From: Lactobacillales bacterium
GTDB taxonomy: Bacteria > Bacillota > Bacilli > Lactobacillales > Vagococcaceae
Length of the DNA stretch: 33,658 nt
Direction: 5' to 3'
Assembly (NCBI GenBank): GCA_015654945.1
Contig: JAATGB010000145.1
Coordinates: forward strand, 1-33,658
Part shown: positions 11,217-20,246 of the stretch, piece by piece
Layout of the letters: each line of letters opens with the position of its first letter
Numbering within the stretch: position 1 is the first letter of the stretch
Program-made: the position numbers and the translations under genes
The notes under the pieces: generated by a model
What the model was told of the DNA's origin: nothing
What the model saw: the letters and a program-made list of their open reading frames with translations, nothing else
The model's database searches: none

Positions 11217-11927
11217 ATGGCACTAAAAGAAAATGTTGCACAAATCCAGCAAACTATTTCGCAAGCATGCCAATCAGTTGGAAGATCGCTAGAAAGTGTC
11301 AATGTTATAGCTGTAACCAAAACCGTTTCGAGTGATATGGCAAGACAGGTGGTCAAATGCGGTATCCATCATTTAGCAGAAAACCGCGTTGACAAATTGC
11401 TGGAGAAACAAAAATCCTTAAACGACTGTCCAGCTATAACGTGGCATTTAATTGGGAATCTACAGCGAAAAAAAGTGAAAACAATTATCAACCGTATTGA
11501 TTATTTCCATGCATTAGATACGATTCATTTAGCAGAAGAAATTCAAAAAAGAGCGACACACAAAATTAACTGTTTTGTGGAAGTCAATGTGTCGGAAGAA
11601 GAGTCGAAACACGGGATTCGTGTCGAAGATGTTGTTGAATTTATCACGCAGATGGAACCTTTTGATCAAATTGAAATTGTTGGCTTGATGACAATGGCGC
11701 CGTTAGATGCGTCATCTGATGAAGTGGTCACTATTTTTGAAACATTAAAGCAGATAAAAGAGGAAGTAGCTGCGAAAAAATGGCCGTTTGCTCCTTGTAA
11801 TGAACTAAGTATGGGAATGAGTCAAGACTATCCGATAGCCATTCAGCAAGGCGCAACATTTGTCAGAATAGGCACTGCTTTTTTTAAAAATAATTTAACT
11901 ATCAATGATGAGGGGGAACCAGCATGA
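11217..11927 (+). CDS. ylmE: YggS/YlmE family pyridoxal phosphate-binding protein
   Basis: 236 aa; AVTKTVSSD, LAENRVDKLLEK, WHLIGNLQRKK, ELSMGMSQDYPIAIQQGATFVRIGTAFF; located after ftsZ. Confidence 0.95.
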   Translation: MALKENVAQIQQTISQACQSVGRSLESVNVIAVTKTVSSDMARQVVKCGIHHLAENRVDKLLEKQKSLNDCPAITWHLIGNLQRKKVKTIINRIDYFHALDTIHLAEEIQKRATHKINCFVEVNVSEEESKHGIRVEDVVEFITQMEPFDQIEIVGLMTMAPLDASSDEVVTIFETLKQIKEEVAAKKWPFAPCNELSMGMSQDYPIAIQQGATFVRIGTAFFKNNLTINDEGEPA

Positions 11928-12484
11928 AAATGTTCAACCGAGCTACTTTGTCCGGATTTTTTGGACTATCCGATGATGACACTTATGAAGAAGAATATAG
12001 CGCAAATGAAAAACAGCCTGTAGCGAATCAAGAAAATAATCGTTCGAACTCCTCATTTTTTAGACAGTCGCGAAATGATTCTTATGAAGCAGGAAAAAGA
12101 AGCGAACCACAGCAAGAAGCAAAAGAAAATCGTAAAGTTGTGACGATGTCTACATCTCAAAATAGACCAACACAAGACCACACGACACGTGAAAGCAATC
12201 AAGGTACTGCCAGAAAAGTGACAGTTTTGGAGCCACGGACATATACGGAAGCGAAAAAAATTGCGGAATGTATCTTTAAAAATGAAGTAGTGATTGTGAA
12301 TTTTCATTTAGTCGAAGAAACGCAAGCAAGAAGAATCGTTGATTTCCTTACGGGCTCAGTCTTCGCGTTAAATGGAGACATTCAACGAATTGGTGAAGAA
12401 ATGTTTCTTTGTACACCACCAAATATAGAAATCGATAGTACGGTGGCAAAAAGCCTTTTGGGCAGCCATTTTGCTGAATACTAA
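11924..12484 (+). CDS. sepF: Cell division protein SepF
   Basis: 186 aa; VLEPRTYTEAKKIAECIFKNEVVIVNFHLVEETQARRIVDFLTGSVFALNGDIQRIGEEMFLCTP; ATGA overlap with ylmE. Confidence 0.96.
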   Translation: MKMFNRATLSGFFGLSDDDTYEEEYSANEKQPVANQENNRSNSSFFRQSRNDSYEAGKRSEPQQEAKENRKVVTMSTSQNRPTQDHTTRESNQGTARKVTVLEPRTYTEAKKIAECIFKNEVVIVNFHLVEETQARRIVDFLTGSVFALNGDIQRIGEEMFLCTPPNIEIDSTVAKSLLGSHFAEY

Positions 12485-12499
12485 TAGGATGTGACTTCG

Positions 12500-12772
12500 T
12501 TGATATTTGCTCAAATTATTATGCTATTAATTAAATTAATTCAAGCGTATTCTGTTATTTTAGTGATATACGCGTTGCTTTCTTGGTTCCCAGGAGCTTA
12601 TGAATCGACGTTAGGAAAATGGATTATTAAATTAGTTGAACCGTATTTACGCTTGTTTGATCGATTAAATCTACACATAGGATCACTTGGATTTTCAGTA
12701 TTTGCAGGTGTGATTGTCTTAAACATCATTGCGAGGTTATTAACGAGTCTTTTAAATGGTGTACTTTATTAA
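12500..12772 (+). CDS. ylmG: YggT family membrane protein (YlmG)
   Basis: ORF 12491..12772, two hydrophobic segments, ALLSWFPGAYESTLGKWIIKLVEPYLRLFDR; GTG 12491 nearly abuts the AGGA SD so TTG 12500 is more likely the start. Confidence 0.88.
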   Translation: MIFAQIIMLLIKLIQAYSVILVIYALLSWFPGAYESTLGKWIIKLVEPYLRLFDRLNLHIGSLGFSVFAGVIVLNIIARLLTSLLNGVLY

Positions 12773-12816
12773 GAACTACATATTGTCAAATGAGTGAAAC
12801 GAAGGGATGACTATCG

Positions 12817-13599
12817 ATGAATGTAAATGTGTACCAACATTTTCGTAAAGATGAGCATCCTTTTATTGATTTGGTAAGTAATTGGTTGGAACAAGTGGAA
12901 GATCAGTATGCTCCAGTGCTCACTGATTTTTTGGATCCCCGCCAAGCTTTTATTCTAGAAACGTTAATCCGGCAGAACGGGGAACTCAGCTTTTCTTTTT
13001 ATGGTGGATATGAAAGCGCAGAAAGAAGAAGGGCGATTATTTATCCTGATTATTACGAGCCCACCATTGATGAATATGATATTTGCCTTTTTGAGATTGT
13101 TTATCCGACAAAGTTTGGACAATTGTCTCATGGTAAAATTTTAGGTACAGTAGTAAGTACTGGAGTAAAAAGAGAATATTTTGGGGATATTATTTCGGAC
13201 GGTGTACGTTGGCAAATTTTTGTTAAAGCAGATATTGCTAGCTATGTGGCGTTGCAGGTTCAAAAAATCGGCTCGTTTTCTGTACGTCTAGAAGAAAAAA
13301 AGTATGTTGATATCCTGATGCCAAAAGATGATTGGACATTAGAAAAGCTCACAGTTAGTTCTTTGCGGCTGGATAATATGATTTCATCTGTATACAATAT
13401 CTCACGACAAAGGTCGAAACAATTGATTGAAGCTGGCAAGGTGAAAATTAATTGGACGGAAAACAAACGTCCAGATTTTGTGTTAGATTTATTAGATATT
13501 GTTTCAGTTCGTAGGTTTGGCAGAATTCAAATCAAAGAGTTTGAAGGAAAGACAAAAAAGGAAAAGTACCGGTTGTTGTTGGGAGTTTTGAGGAAGTAA
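12817..13599 (+). CDS. ylmH: YlmH family RNA-binding protein with C-terminal S4 domain
   Basis: 260 aa; C-terminal S4-like SSLRLDNMISSVYNISRQRSKQLIEAGKVKINW; located between ylmG and divIVA. Confidence 0.93.
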   Translation: MNVNVYQHFRKDEHPFIDLVSNWLEQVEDQYAPVLTDFLDPRQAFILETLIRQNGELSFSFYGGYESAERRRAIIYPDYYEPTIDEYDICLFEIVYPTKFGQLSHGKILGTVVSTGVKREYFGDIISDGVRWQIFVKADIASYVALQVQKIGSFSVRLEEKKYVDILMPKDDWTLEKLTVSSLRLDNMISSVYNISRQRSKQLIEAGKVKINWTENKRPDFVLDLLDIVSVRRFGRIQIKEFEGKTKKEKYRLLLGVLRK

Positions 13600-13625
13600 T
13601 AAAAATACAGATGAGGTGATTATGT

Positions 13626-14336
13626 ATGGCATTAAGTCCATTAGATATTCGAAATAAAACATTTTCAACAAAGATGAGAGGCTTTAGTCAAGAAGAAGTT
13701 GATGATTTCTTGGATCAAGTCATTAATGATTATGAAGAAGTGATTCGTGAAAAAAGGGAATTAGAAAAATCTCTCAAGCATGCAGAAGAAAAGTTAACGT
13801 ACTTTAATGAGTTGAAAGATGCGTTAAATCAATCGATTATTGTGGCCCAAGATACAGCAGATAAATTAAAAGACAATGCATCAAAGGAATCAAATATTAT
13901 TATTTCTACAGCGGAAACAGAAGCCAAAGAAATCTTAACAAAAGCGAATGATGAAGCAAAAACATTGGTTGAGGATGCAACAGTTAAAGCCAATGATCGT
14001 TTGAATGATTCGACTGAAAAAGCGCGCCAATTGGCAGCCGAAACGGATGATTTGAAAAAGAAAACACGAATTTTTCATCGCAATTTAACTATGTTGCTTG
14101 AATCACAACTTGATATCGTAAAAACAGATGATTGGGAAGAATTGTTAAAACCTTTTTCCGCGTATGTCAATGACGATCATGTATTGGTCAAAGAAGTACT
14201 TGCTGACGAATTGAAAAATGAACCAGCTGAAGCCAACATCACTACTGAACAAAATGAAACAACGACTGCAGTAGAAACAACGGCTTCAGAAAGCACAACA
14301 GTTGTCTTTCCAGAAGAAGAAAATCAAGAAAAATAA
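13626..14336 (+). CDS. divIVA: Cell division protein DivIVA
   Basis: 236 aa; MALSPLDIRNKTFSTKMRGFSQEEVDDFLDQVINDYEEVI followed by a long coiled coil. Confidence 0.97.
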   Translation: MALSPLDIRNKTFSTKMRGFSQEEVDDFLDQVINDYEEVIREKRELEKSLKHAEEKLTYFNELKDALNQSIIVAQDTADKLKDNASKESNIIISTAETEAKEILTKANDEAKTLVEDATVKANDRLNDSTEKARQLAAETDDLKKKTRIFHRNLTMLLESQLDIVKTDDWEELLKPFSAYVNDDHVLVKEVLADELKNEPAEANITTEQNETTTAVETTASESTTVVFPEEENQEK

Positions 14337-14343
14337 GACAAAT

Positions 14344-14575
14344 AAGACAAGAAATAGAAAAACGGATAGAATTCTTATAGCGAGCCAATAATTGGTGAAA
14401 GATTGGTAGATCCTTTTATGCGTTAGATCCTTCTTGTTACTTTTCCTTCCGAATAGAGTAAGAAGGGACGGGTCATTGACGTTATAAATGATAGAGGGAA
14501 TATTGTGTAAGATATTCCGAATCTGGGTGGTAACGCGAGCACTTCGTCCCTATTGGGGCGGGAGTGTTTTTTTTT
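14344..14575 (+). promoter_or_regulatory. T-box leader (tRNA-Ile responsive) of ileS, including antiterminator/terminator region
   Basis: Stem I base GACAAGAA(14346-14353)/TTCTTGTT(14431-14438); AGCGAGCC..AATTGGTGAAAGATTGG typical of stem I; candidate Ile specifier ATC 14427-14429; T-box TGGGTGGTAACGCG 14524-14537; terminator CACTTCGTCCC..GGGGCGGGAGTGTTTTTTTTT. Confidence 0.92.
14540..14575 (+). terminator. T-box regulatory intrinsic terminator
   Basis: cacttcgtccc-tatt-ggggcgggagtg followed by a run of 9 T. Confidence 0.85.
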
Positions 14576-14605
14576 ATCAAGAAAAATTGAAAGGAATTAA
14601 CGAAA

Positions 14606-17401
14606 ATGAAAATGAAAGAAACGCTGCAGCTTGGAAAAACTGAATTTCCCATGCGAGGGAATTTACCAGTCAGAGAAGTCGAATGGCAAAAAGAATGGGA
14701 AGAAAAACAAATTTATGAAGCAAGACAAAAAATTAATGCAGGAAAACCGACTTTTGTTTTACATGATGGACCACCTTATGCAAATGGGAATATCCATTTA
14801 GGTCATGCGCTGAATAAAATCAGTAAAGATATTATTGTCCGTTCTAAATCAATGGCTGGTTTTCGCGCGCCTTACGTACCAGGATGGGATACACATGGAC
14901 TACCTATTGAACAAGTTCTGGCAAACAAAGGAATTAAGCGTAAGGAAATGACCATGGCGGAATATCGCGAAAAATGTAAAGAATATGCGTTGTCACAAGT
15001 TGACAAGCAACGAGCAGATTTTAAACGTCTGGGCGTAGCGGGTGAATGGGATCATCCTTATGTTACATTGACACCTGATTATGAAGCGGCGGAAATCCGC
15101 GTATTTGGTAAGATGGCAGAAAATGGTTACATCTACAAAGGATTGAAGCCTATTTATTGGTCACCTTCCAGCGAGTCATCATTAGCTGAAGCTGAAATTG
15201 AGTATAAAGATATCAAATCAGCATCAATCTATGTGGCTTTTCCAGTTGCCGATGGGAAAGGCAAGCTTGATTCAGATACATCATTTGTAATTTGGACAAC
15301 AACTCCATGGACTTTACCAGCAAATTTGGGTATTTCGGTAAATCCGGCATATGAATATGTGGTTGTCAAAGTCGCCGCGAAAAAATATGTGATTGCCAAA
15401 GAATTACTTGAAACGGTTGCGAAAGAAATTGGTTGGGAAAACCCTGAAGTCATTCAAACGATTAAAGGAACAGAATTGGAGTACATGACTGCACAGCATC
15501 CGTTCTATGACCGTACCTCTTTATTAATGCTAGGAGATCATGTGACATTAGAAGCAGGTACCGGCTTGGTTCATACTGCTCCGGGACATGGGGATGATGA
15601 CTATTATGTTGGGAAAAAATATCATTTAGACATTCTTTCACCAGTGGATAATCGTGGTTGCTATACAGAGGAAGCACCCGGATTTGAAGGGATTTTTTAT
15701 GACAAAGCGAATCCCATGATTACGGAACTATTGGAAGAAAAAGGTGCTTTACTCAAGCTATCCTTCTTTACCCACAGCTATCCGCATGATTGGCGTACGA
15801 AGAAGCCCGTTATTTATCGGGCAACACCACAATGGTTTGCTTCAATTGATAAGTTCCGTCAAAATGTTTTAGATGAAGTCGAAAAAGTCGATTGGATTAT
15901 TCCTTGGGGAAAAACACGTTTGTATAATATGATTCGTGATCGTGGCGACTGGGTAATTTCTCGCCAACGTGCATGGGGGGTTCCATTACCGATTTTTTAT
16001 GCCGAAAATGGAGATGCAATTATTACACCAGAAACCATTGAACATGTGGCGCAGCTAGTCGCTGAATTCGGCTCGAATGTATGGTTTGAACGGGAACCAA
16101 AAGAATTATTGCCAGTTGGCTTTACACATCCAGGTAGCCCAAATGGAACTTTCACCAAAGAAAAAGACATTATGGATGTATGGTTTGATTCCGGTTCTTC
16201 TCATGAAGCGGTGTTACGCGGTAGAGAGAATTTAACATTTCCGGCAGATATGTATTTGGAAGGATCTGACCAATATCGTGGCTGGTTCAATTCAAGTATT
16301 ACAACGAGTGTGGCTATCAATGGCGTTGCGCCATATAAAGCAGTTCTTTCACAAGGATTCACGTTAGATCCGCAAGGGCGAAAGCAAAGCAAGTCATTAG
16401 GAAATACGATTGAACCAGGAAAAGTAATTAATCAAATGGGCGCGGATATTTTACGTTTATGGGTCGCAAGTGTGGATTATGAATCCGATGTTCGTGTAGA
16501 TATGAACACGTTGAATCAAATTTCAGAAGTGTACCGTAAAATTCGCAATACAATGCGGTTTTTACTAGCTAATTCAAACGATTTTGATCCAAAACAGCAC
16601 ACAGTTTCCTATGAAGCGTTACGCTCAGTTGATAAATATATACTTGTTCGTTTGAATGATGTGGTGAAAACAGTGCGTGAGAAAGGCTATGACGTATACT
16701 CTTTTTCAACTGTCTATAAAACAATTGTTAATTTCTGTACGGCTGATTTATCTGCTTTCTATTTAGATTTCGCGAAAGATGTTGTGTATATTGAGGCGGA
16801 AAATAGCTATGAAAGACGTTGTATGCAGACTGTTTTTTATGAAACCTTGACTGTTTTAACGCGGTTATTAACACCAATTTTGCCACATACGACAGAAGAA
16901 ATTTGGCAGCATTTAAAAGAAGAAGAAGAATATGTCCAATTAGCTGAATTACCAAATTATCAAGAGTTTTCGAATCAAGCTGAGCTTGTAGATACGTGGA
17001 CCGCCTTTCTTGAGTTACGAGACAAAGTTTTGAAAGCTTTGGAAGAAGCACGCAATGCAAAACTAATTGGGAAGTCTTTTGAAGCCAAGCTTATTCTTTA
17101 TCCCAATGAACAAGTTCAAATGCTTTTGACAGCGCTGAATGCTGACCTCAGCCAATTGCTCATTGTTTCTCAGTTAGAGATTGCGGCTAGTGGAACCAAT
17201 CCACCAAGTGAAGCAATTGTGTTTGACGATGTTGCGATTCTGGTGGAAAAAGCAGTGGGAGATACCTGCGAACGTTGTCGAAAGGTTACCCAAGATGTGG
17301 GTTCAAACAAAGATTTGCCAACATTATGCGCGCACTGCGCAGCGATTGTTGCGGAGAATTATCCAGAAGCAGTTACAGAAGGCTTTGAAGCCAAAAATTA
17401 A
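14606..17401 (+). CDS. ileS: Isoleucyl-tRNA synthetase
   Basis: 931 aa; [18 protein letters not shown] (HIGH), [21 protein letters not shown] (KMSKS-like), C-terminal Zn motif [24 protein letters not shown]. Confidence 0.99.
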   Translation: MKMKETLQLGKTEFPMRGNLPVREVEWQKEWEEKQIYEARQKINAGKPTFVLHDGPPYANGNIHLGHALNKISKDIIVRSKSMAGFRAPYVPGWDTHGLPIEQVLANKGIKRKEMTMAEYREKCKEYALSQVDKQRADFKRLGVAGEWDHPYVTLTPDYEAAEIRVFGKMAENGYIYKGLKPIYWSPSSESSLAEAEIEYKDIKSASIYVAFPVADGKGKLDSDTSFVIWTTTPWTLPANLGISVNPAYEYVVVKVAAKKYVIAKELLETVAKEIGWENPEVIQTIKGTELEYMTAQHPFYDRTSLLMLGDHVTLEAGTGLVHTAPGHGDDDYYVGKKYHLDILSPVDNRGCYTEEAPGFEGIFYDKANPMITELLEEKGALLKLSFFTHSYPHDWRTKKPVIYRATPQWFASIDKFRQNVLDEVEKVDWIIPWGKTRLYNMIRDRGDWVISRQRAWGVPLPIFYAENGDAIITPETIEHVAQLVAEFGSNVWFEREPKELLPVGFTHPGSPNGTFTKEKDIMDVWFDSGSSHEAVLRGRENLTFPADMYLEGSDQYRGWFNSSITTSVAINGVAPYKAVLSQGFTLDPQGRKQSKSLGNTIEPGKVINQMGADILRLWVASVDYESDVRVDMNTLNQISEVYRKIRNTMRFLLANSNDFDPKQHTVSYEALRSVDKYILVRLNDVVKTVREKGYDVYSFSTVYKTIVNFCTADLSAFYLDFAKDVVYIEAENSYERRCMQTVFYETLTVLTRLLTPILPHTTEEIWQHLKEEEEYVQLAELPNYQEFSNQAELVDTWTAFLELRDKVLKALEEARNAKLIGKSFEAKLILYPNEQVQMLLTALNADLSQLLIVSQLEIAASGTNPPSEAIVFDDVAILVEKAVGDTCERCRKVTQDVGSNKDLPTLCAHCAAIVAENYPEAVTEGFEAKN

Positions 17402-17445
17402 TTTTTGTAGTATTGCTGATGGACGAATACTTTAATCAGTAGAAG

Positions 17446-17493
17446 ACTATCCAATAAATTTCATTTAGAAGTTTGCGGGGTAGTTTTTTTATT
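17446..17493 (+). terminator. Candidate intrinsic terminator of ileS
   Basis: gactatcc ... ggggtagttttttt: ACTATCC/GGGTAGT stem (one T-G wobble) followed by a T run. Confidence 0.6.
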
Positions 17494-17550
17494 TAAATGT
17501 CCTGTTTTGAGCAACAAAAAGGAATTGGCGAATTGCCTGTGTGCTTTGGC

Positions 17551-17613
17551 TTGCTCGTTTATAATTTTCGAACAACAAATAAGATGATTGAAACGAAAAT
17601 TATAAACGAGCAA
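17551..17613. repeat. Perfect 20-bp inverted repeat with 23-nt spacer
   Basis: ttgctcgtttataattttcg (17551-17570) and cgaaaattataaacgagcaa (17594-17613) are exact reverse complements. Confidence 0.95.
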
Positions 17614-17615
17614 TA

Positions 17616-17660
17616 GAAAAAGGCATCCAACCAAAGTGCTACTTTGGTTGGATGCCGCTT
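17616..17660 (-). terminator. Intrinsic terminator of zwf
   Basis: ggcatccaaccaaagt-gct-actttggttggatgcc: perfect 16-bp stem, 3-nt loop; T-tract on the - strand from aaaaa. Confidence 0.85.
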
Positions 17661-17687
17661 TTGTATGGGGATTTTCGGATGAGCGAT

Positions 17688-19211
17688 TTACGATAATTTA
17701 CCCTTTTCGCGGTACCATTCATCTGGTTGCCAGACCCATTCAAAGCCATCCTGCGCAAGTAATTCAAAAGCAGAAGGTGGTCCCATGGTTCCACTGGCAT
17801 AGTTAGGGAAGTCGATTTCTTTTTTATCCCAGGCAGCACGAATGACATCCACAATGCGCCATGACTGCGCGACTTCATCCCAATGAGTAAAGTTCGTTCC
17901 ATCGCCATTTAAACAGTCTAAAATCAATTTTTCATAAGCTTCCGGACTATTTCCAGTTGTTTCAGAAGAATGGCGGAAATCGAGCTTTACAGGCCGTAAA
18001 TCGAATCCTTGACCAATCTCCTTACCATTTAGCGCTAAAGAAAATCCTTCTGTTGGTTGAATGTAGATGGTTAATACATTTGCGGGAATTTCTTTTTGTT
18101 GCTCAAGAGGTTCTTCTGGATCACGGAAAATATTAGTTGCAACCGATTTGAACACAATATTAATGCGTGTTCCTTTTTCAGTTAAATGTTTTCCGGTACG
18201 CACGTAGAAAGGAACGTCATTCCAACGTAAGTTATCAATTAGAAATTTCCCCGCAACAAAGGTTTCGGTTTGTGAGTGCGGAGCCACATTTTTTTCTTTG
18301 CGATAAGGTAGAAATTTTTGTTCTTCTAGTACACCAGGACCATATTGCCCGCGAGTGAAATTTTTTTCGGCTTCCTCTTCTGAATAGATCCTGACCGCTT
18401 TCAAGGCCTTCACTTTTTCTTCACGAATAGAGGTTTCTGAAAAAATAGTTGGTGGTTCCATGGCAAGAAGTGCTACAACTTGGAGAATATGATTTTGGAT
18501 CATGTCTTTTAACGCGCCACTCTTATCATAATAACCGCCACGTTCTTCAACGCCAAGAAATTCAGCAAAAGTAATCTGAATATTGTCAATGAAATCTTTG
18601 TTCCACATGGATTCAAACAGGGTATTACCAAAACGAATCGCCGAAATGTTTTGAACCATTTCTTTGCCTAGATAATGATCAATGCGATAAATTTGTTCCT
18701 CTGCAAAGACCTTGCGAATTTGTTCGTTGAGTTCTGAAGCGGATTGAAAGTCGGATCCAAAAGGTTTTTCAATAATTAAACGATTAAAGCCGTTTTCTGT
18801 CACGATGTTTTCTGTTTTTAAATGTTCTATAATAGTGCCAAAAAAATTTGGTGCCATTGCCAAATAAAATAATCGATTGCCTTGAAGATGATATTTTTTA
18901 TCAAGAGAATCTGCTAACTTTTCCAGCGTCACATAGTGCTCGGTATCTGTAACATTGTGTGATTGATAATAAAAATGACTCGTAAAAGAAGTAAGCTCTG
19001 CCTCCGTTGGTTTTAAATCAGCGAGTGTTTCTTTGACAATTGTCCGATAATAGTCATTTGTCCATTCTCTTCTTGCGGTACCAATTACGGCAAATTTTTC
19101 TTGTAAATCTCCTTTACGAAAAAGACGAAAAAGCGAAGGATAAAGTTTTCTTTTGGCAAGATCTCCTGTTCCGCCAAAAATGGTAAAGAGTGCAATATTT
19201 TCTTGAGGCAT
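17688..19211 (-). CDS. zwf: Glucose-6-phosphate 1-dehydrogenase
   Basis: 507 aa; FTIFGGTGDLAKRKLYPSLF, RLIIEKPFGSDFQSA, RIDHYLGKEMVQN. Confidence 0.98.
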   Translation of the reverse strand: MPQENIALFTIFGGTGDLAKRKLYPSLFRLFRKGDLQEKFAVIGTARREWTNDYYRTIVKETLADLKPTEAELTSFTSHFYYQSHNVTDTEHYVTLEKLADSLDKKYHLQGNRLFYLAMAPNFFGTIIEHLKTENIVTENGFNRLIIEKPFGSDFQSASELNEQIRKVFAEEQIYRIDHYLGKEMVQNISAIRFGNTLFESMWNKDFIDNIQITFAEFLGVEERGGYYDKSGALKDMIQNHILQVVALLAMEPPTIFSETSIREEKVKALKAVRIYSEEEAEKNFTRGQYGPGVLEEQKFLPYRKEKNVAPHSQTETFVAGKFLIDNLRWNDVPFYVRTGKHLTEKGTRINIVFKSVATNIFRDPEEPLEQQKEIPANVLTIYIQPTEGFSLALNGKEIGQGFDLRPVKLDFRHSSETTGNSPEAYEKLILDCLNGDGTNFTHWDEVAQSWRIVDVIRAAWDKKEIDFPNYASGTMGPPSAFELLAQDGFEWVWQPDEWYREKGKLS

Positions 19212-19266
19212 AATTATTCCTCACTTTCATCAAAGTTTTAATAGCGATAAAAAAGCATTTGAATCT

Positions 19267-19295
19267 ATTTTACTGTTTTTAATTTACGAAAGCAA
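19267..19295 (-). promoter_or_regulatory. Candidate sigma-A promoter for zwf
   Basis: On the - strand: TTGCTT - 17 nt - TAAAAT (+ strand ATTTTA 19267-19272 and AAGCAA 19290-19295). Confidence 0.55.
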
Positions 19296-19316
19296 GAACT
19301 TAGAAACGCGCAGAAT

Positions 19317-19970
19317 TTATTCGACTGTTTCCACAAAAATATTATGAGCTGCTTTGTAACTAACATGAATAGTATTCCCTAATTGGTCTTCTAGAGAAAT
19401 CGGACCTTCGTATGCACCAATCTCTGTGATGGTAACTACGTCATGAATATGTAACTGAATCGTGACCAAATAATCCAGCAGTTCTTTTTCATCTAGCACA
19501 CGTTCAATACACACTTTTGTATGAAGTGGGAAATCTGCAAGTGTCTGATTAGACTTCTCGAAAATGGGTTCATCTTTAGGCGGAATCACACCGCCATGAG
19601 GGCAAGATTCTGGGTACTCAAGGTATTCTGCCAAACGATCTGTCAATTCTTCTGAAGAAACATGTTCCAAGACCTCGGCTTCTTCGTGGACAGCATTCCA
19701 TGAATAATTTAAATGCTCGACCAAAAAAACTTCCCAAAGTCGATGCTTACGCACCAAAGTACTTGCTTTATTTAAGCCGCTTTCAGTCAATTGAACACCC
19801 TGATAAGGAGAGTGTTTCACGAAGCCTTCCTTTTCCAATTTGCCAACCATTTCACTGACAGAAGCTGCAGAGACATTCAAACCTGAAACGATTTGCTTAT
19901 TATTTATTTTCTGTTCATTACCACCAAGTTCAAAAATAAGTTTTAAATAATCTTCTTTATTAGGAGTCAT
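19317..19970 (-). CDS. DtxR-family metal-dependent transcriptional regulator with C-terminal FeoA/SH3-like domain (MntR/ScaR/SloR type)
   Basis: 217 aa; MTPNKEDYLKLIFELGG, LNVSAASVSEMVGKLEKEGFVKHSPYQGVQLTESG, HVSSEELTDRLAEYLEYPESCPHGGVIP. Confidence 0.93.
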   Translation of the reverse strand: MTPNKEDYLKLIFELGGNEQKINNKQIVSGLNVSAASVSEMVGKLEKEGFVKHSPYQGVQLTESGLNKASTLVRKHRLWEVFLVEHLNYSWNAVHEEAEVLEHVSSEELTDRLAEYLEYPESCPHGGVIPPKDEPIFEKSNQTLADFPLHTKVCIERVLDEKELLDYLVTIQLHIHDVVTITEIGAYEGPISLEDQLGNTIHVSYKAAHNIFVETVE

Positions 19971-20015
19971 AAAAATTCCTCGCTTTCACTCTCCTATTTT
20001 ACCAAAAAAACACGA

Positions 20016-20024
20016 ATTATACCA
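20016..20024 (-). promoter_or_regulatory. Candidate extended -10 (TTGGTATAAT) of the DtxR-family gene
   Basis: - strand reading of attataccaa gives TGG-TATAAT 46-54 nt upstream of the start codon. Confidence 0.45.
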
Positions 20025-20160
20025 ATTTTAATCGAGTTCGAAGGTAAAAGAGAGTCGAAACAATGGGTAAATAAAAAAAGAAAATTTTGGGAAAAATGGA
20101 AAAAGATAACAAAATTTATGCGCTTTTTTTAAATTTTTAGAAAATTCCAAAATCTTGCTG

Positions 20161-20189
20161 TTGCTATATCTACCAGAAACATGTAAAAT
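20161..20189 (+). promoter_or_regulatory. Candidate sigma-A promoter for gltBD
   Basis: TTGCTA (20161-20166), 17-nt spacer, TAAAAT (20184-20189). Confidence 0.6.
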
Positions 20190-20246
20190 ATAAAAAAATA
20201 AAAGAGTCATCTAAATTGACTTAATTAGCGAAAAGGATGGATCGTA

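Noticed and set aside
17616-17660. Strong hairpin next to the 20-bp inverted repeat considered as part of a mobile element
   Set aside because: Best explained as the zwf intrinsic terminator on the - strand (16-bp stem, 3-nt loop, T-tract).
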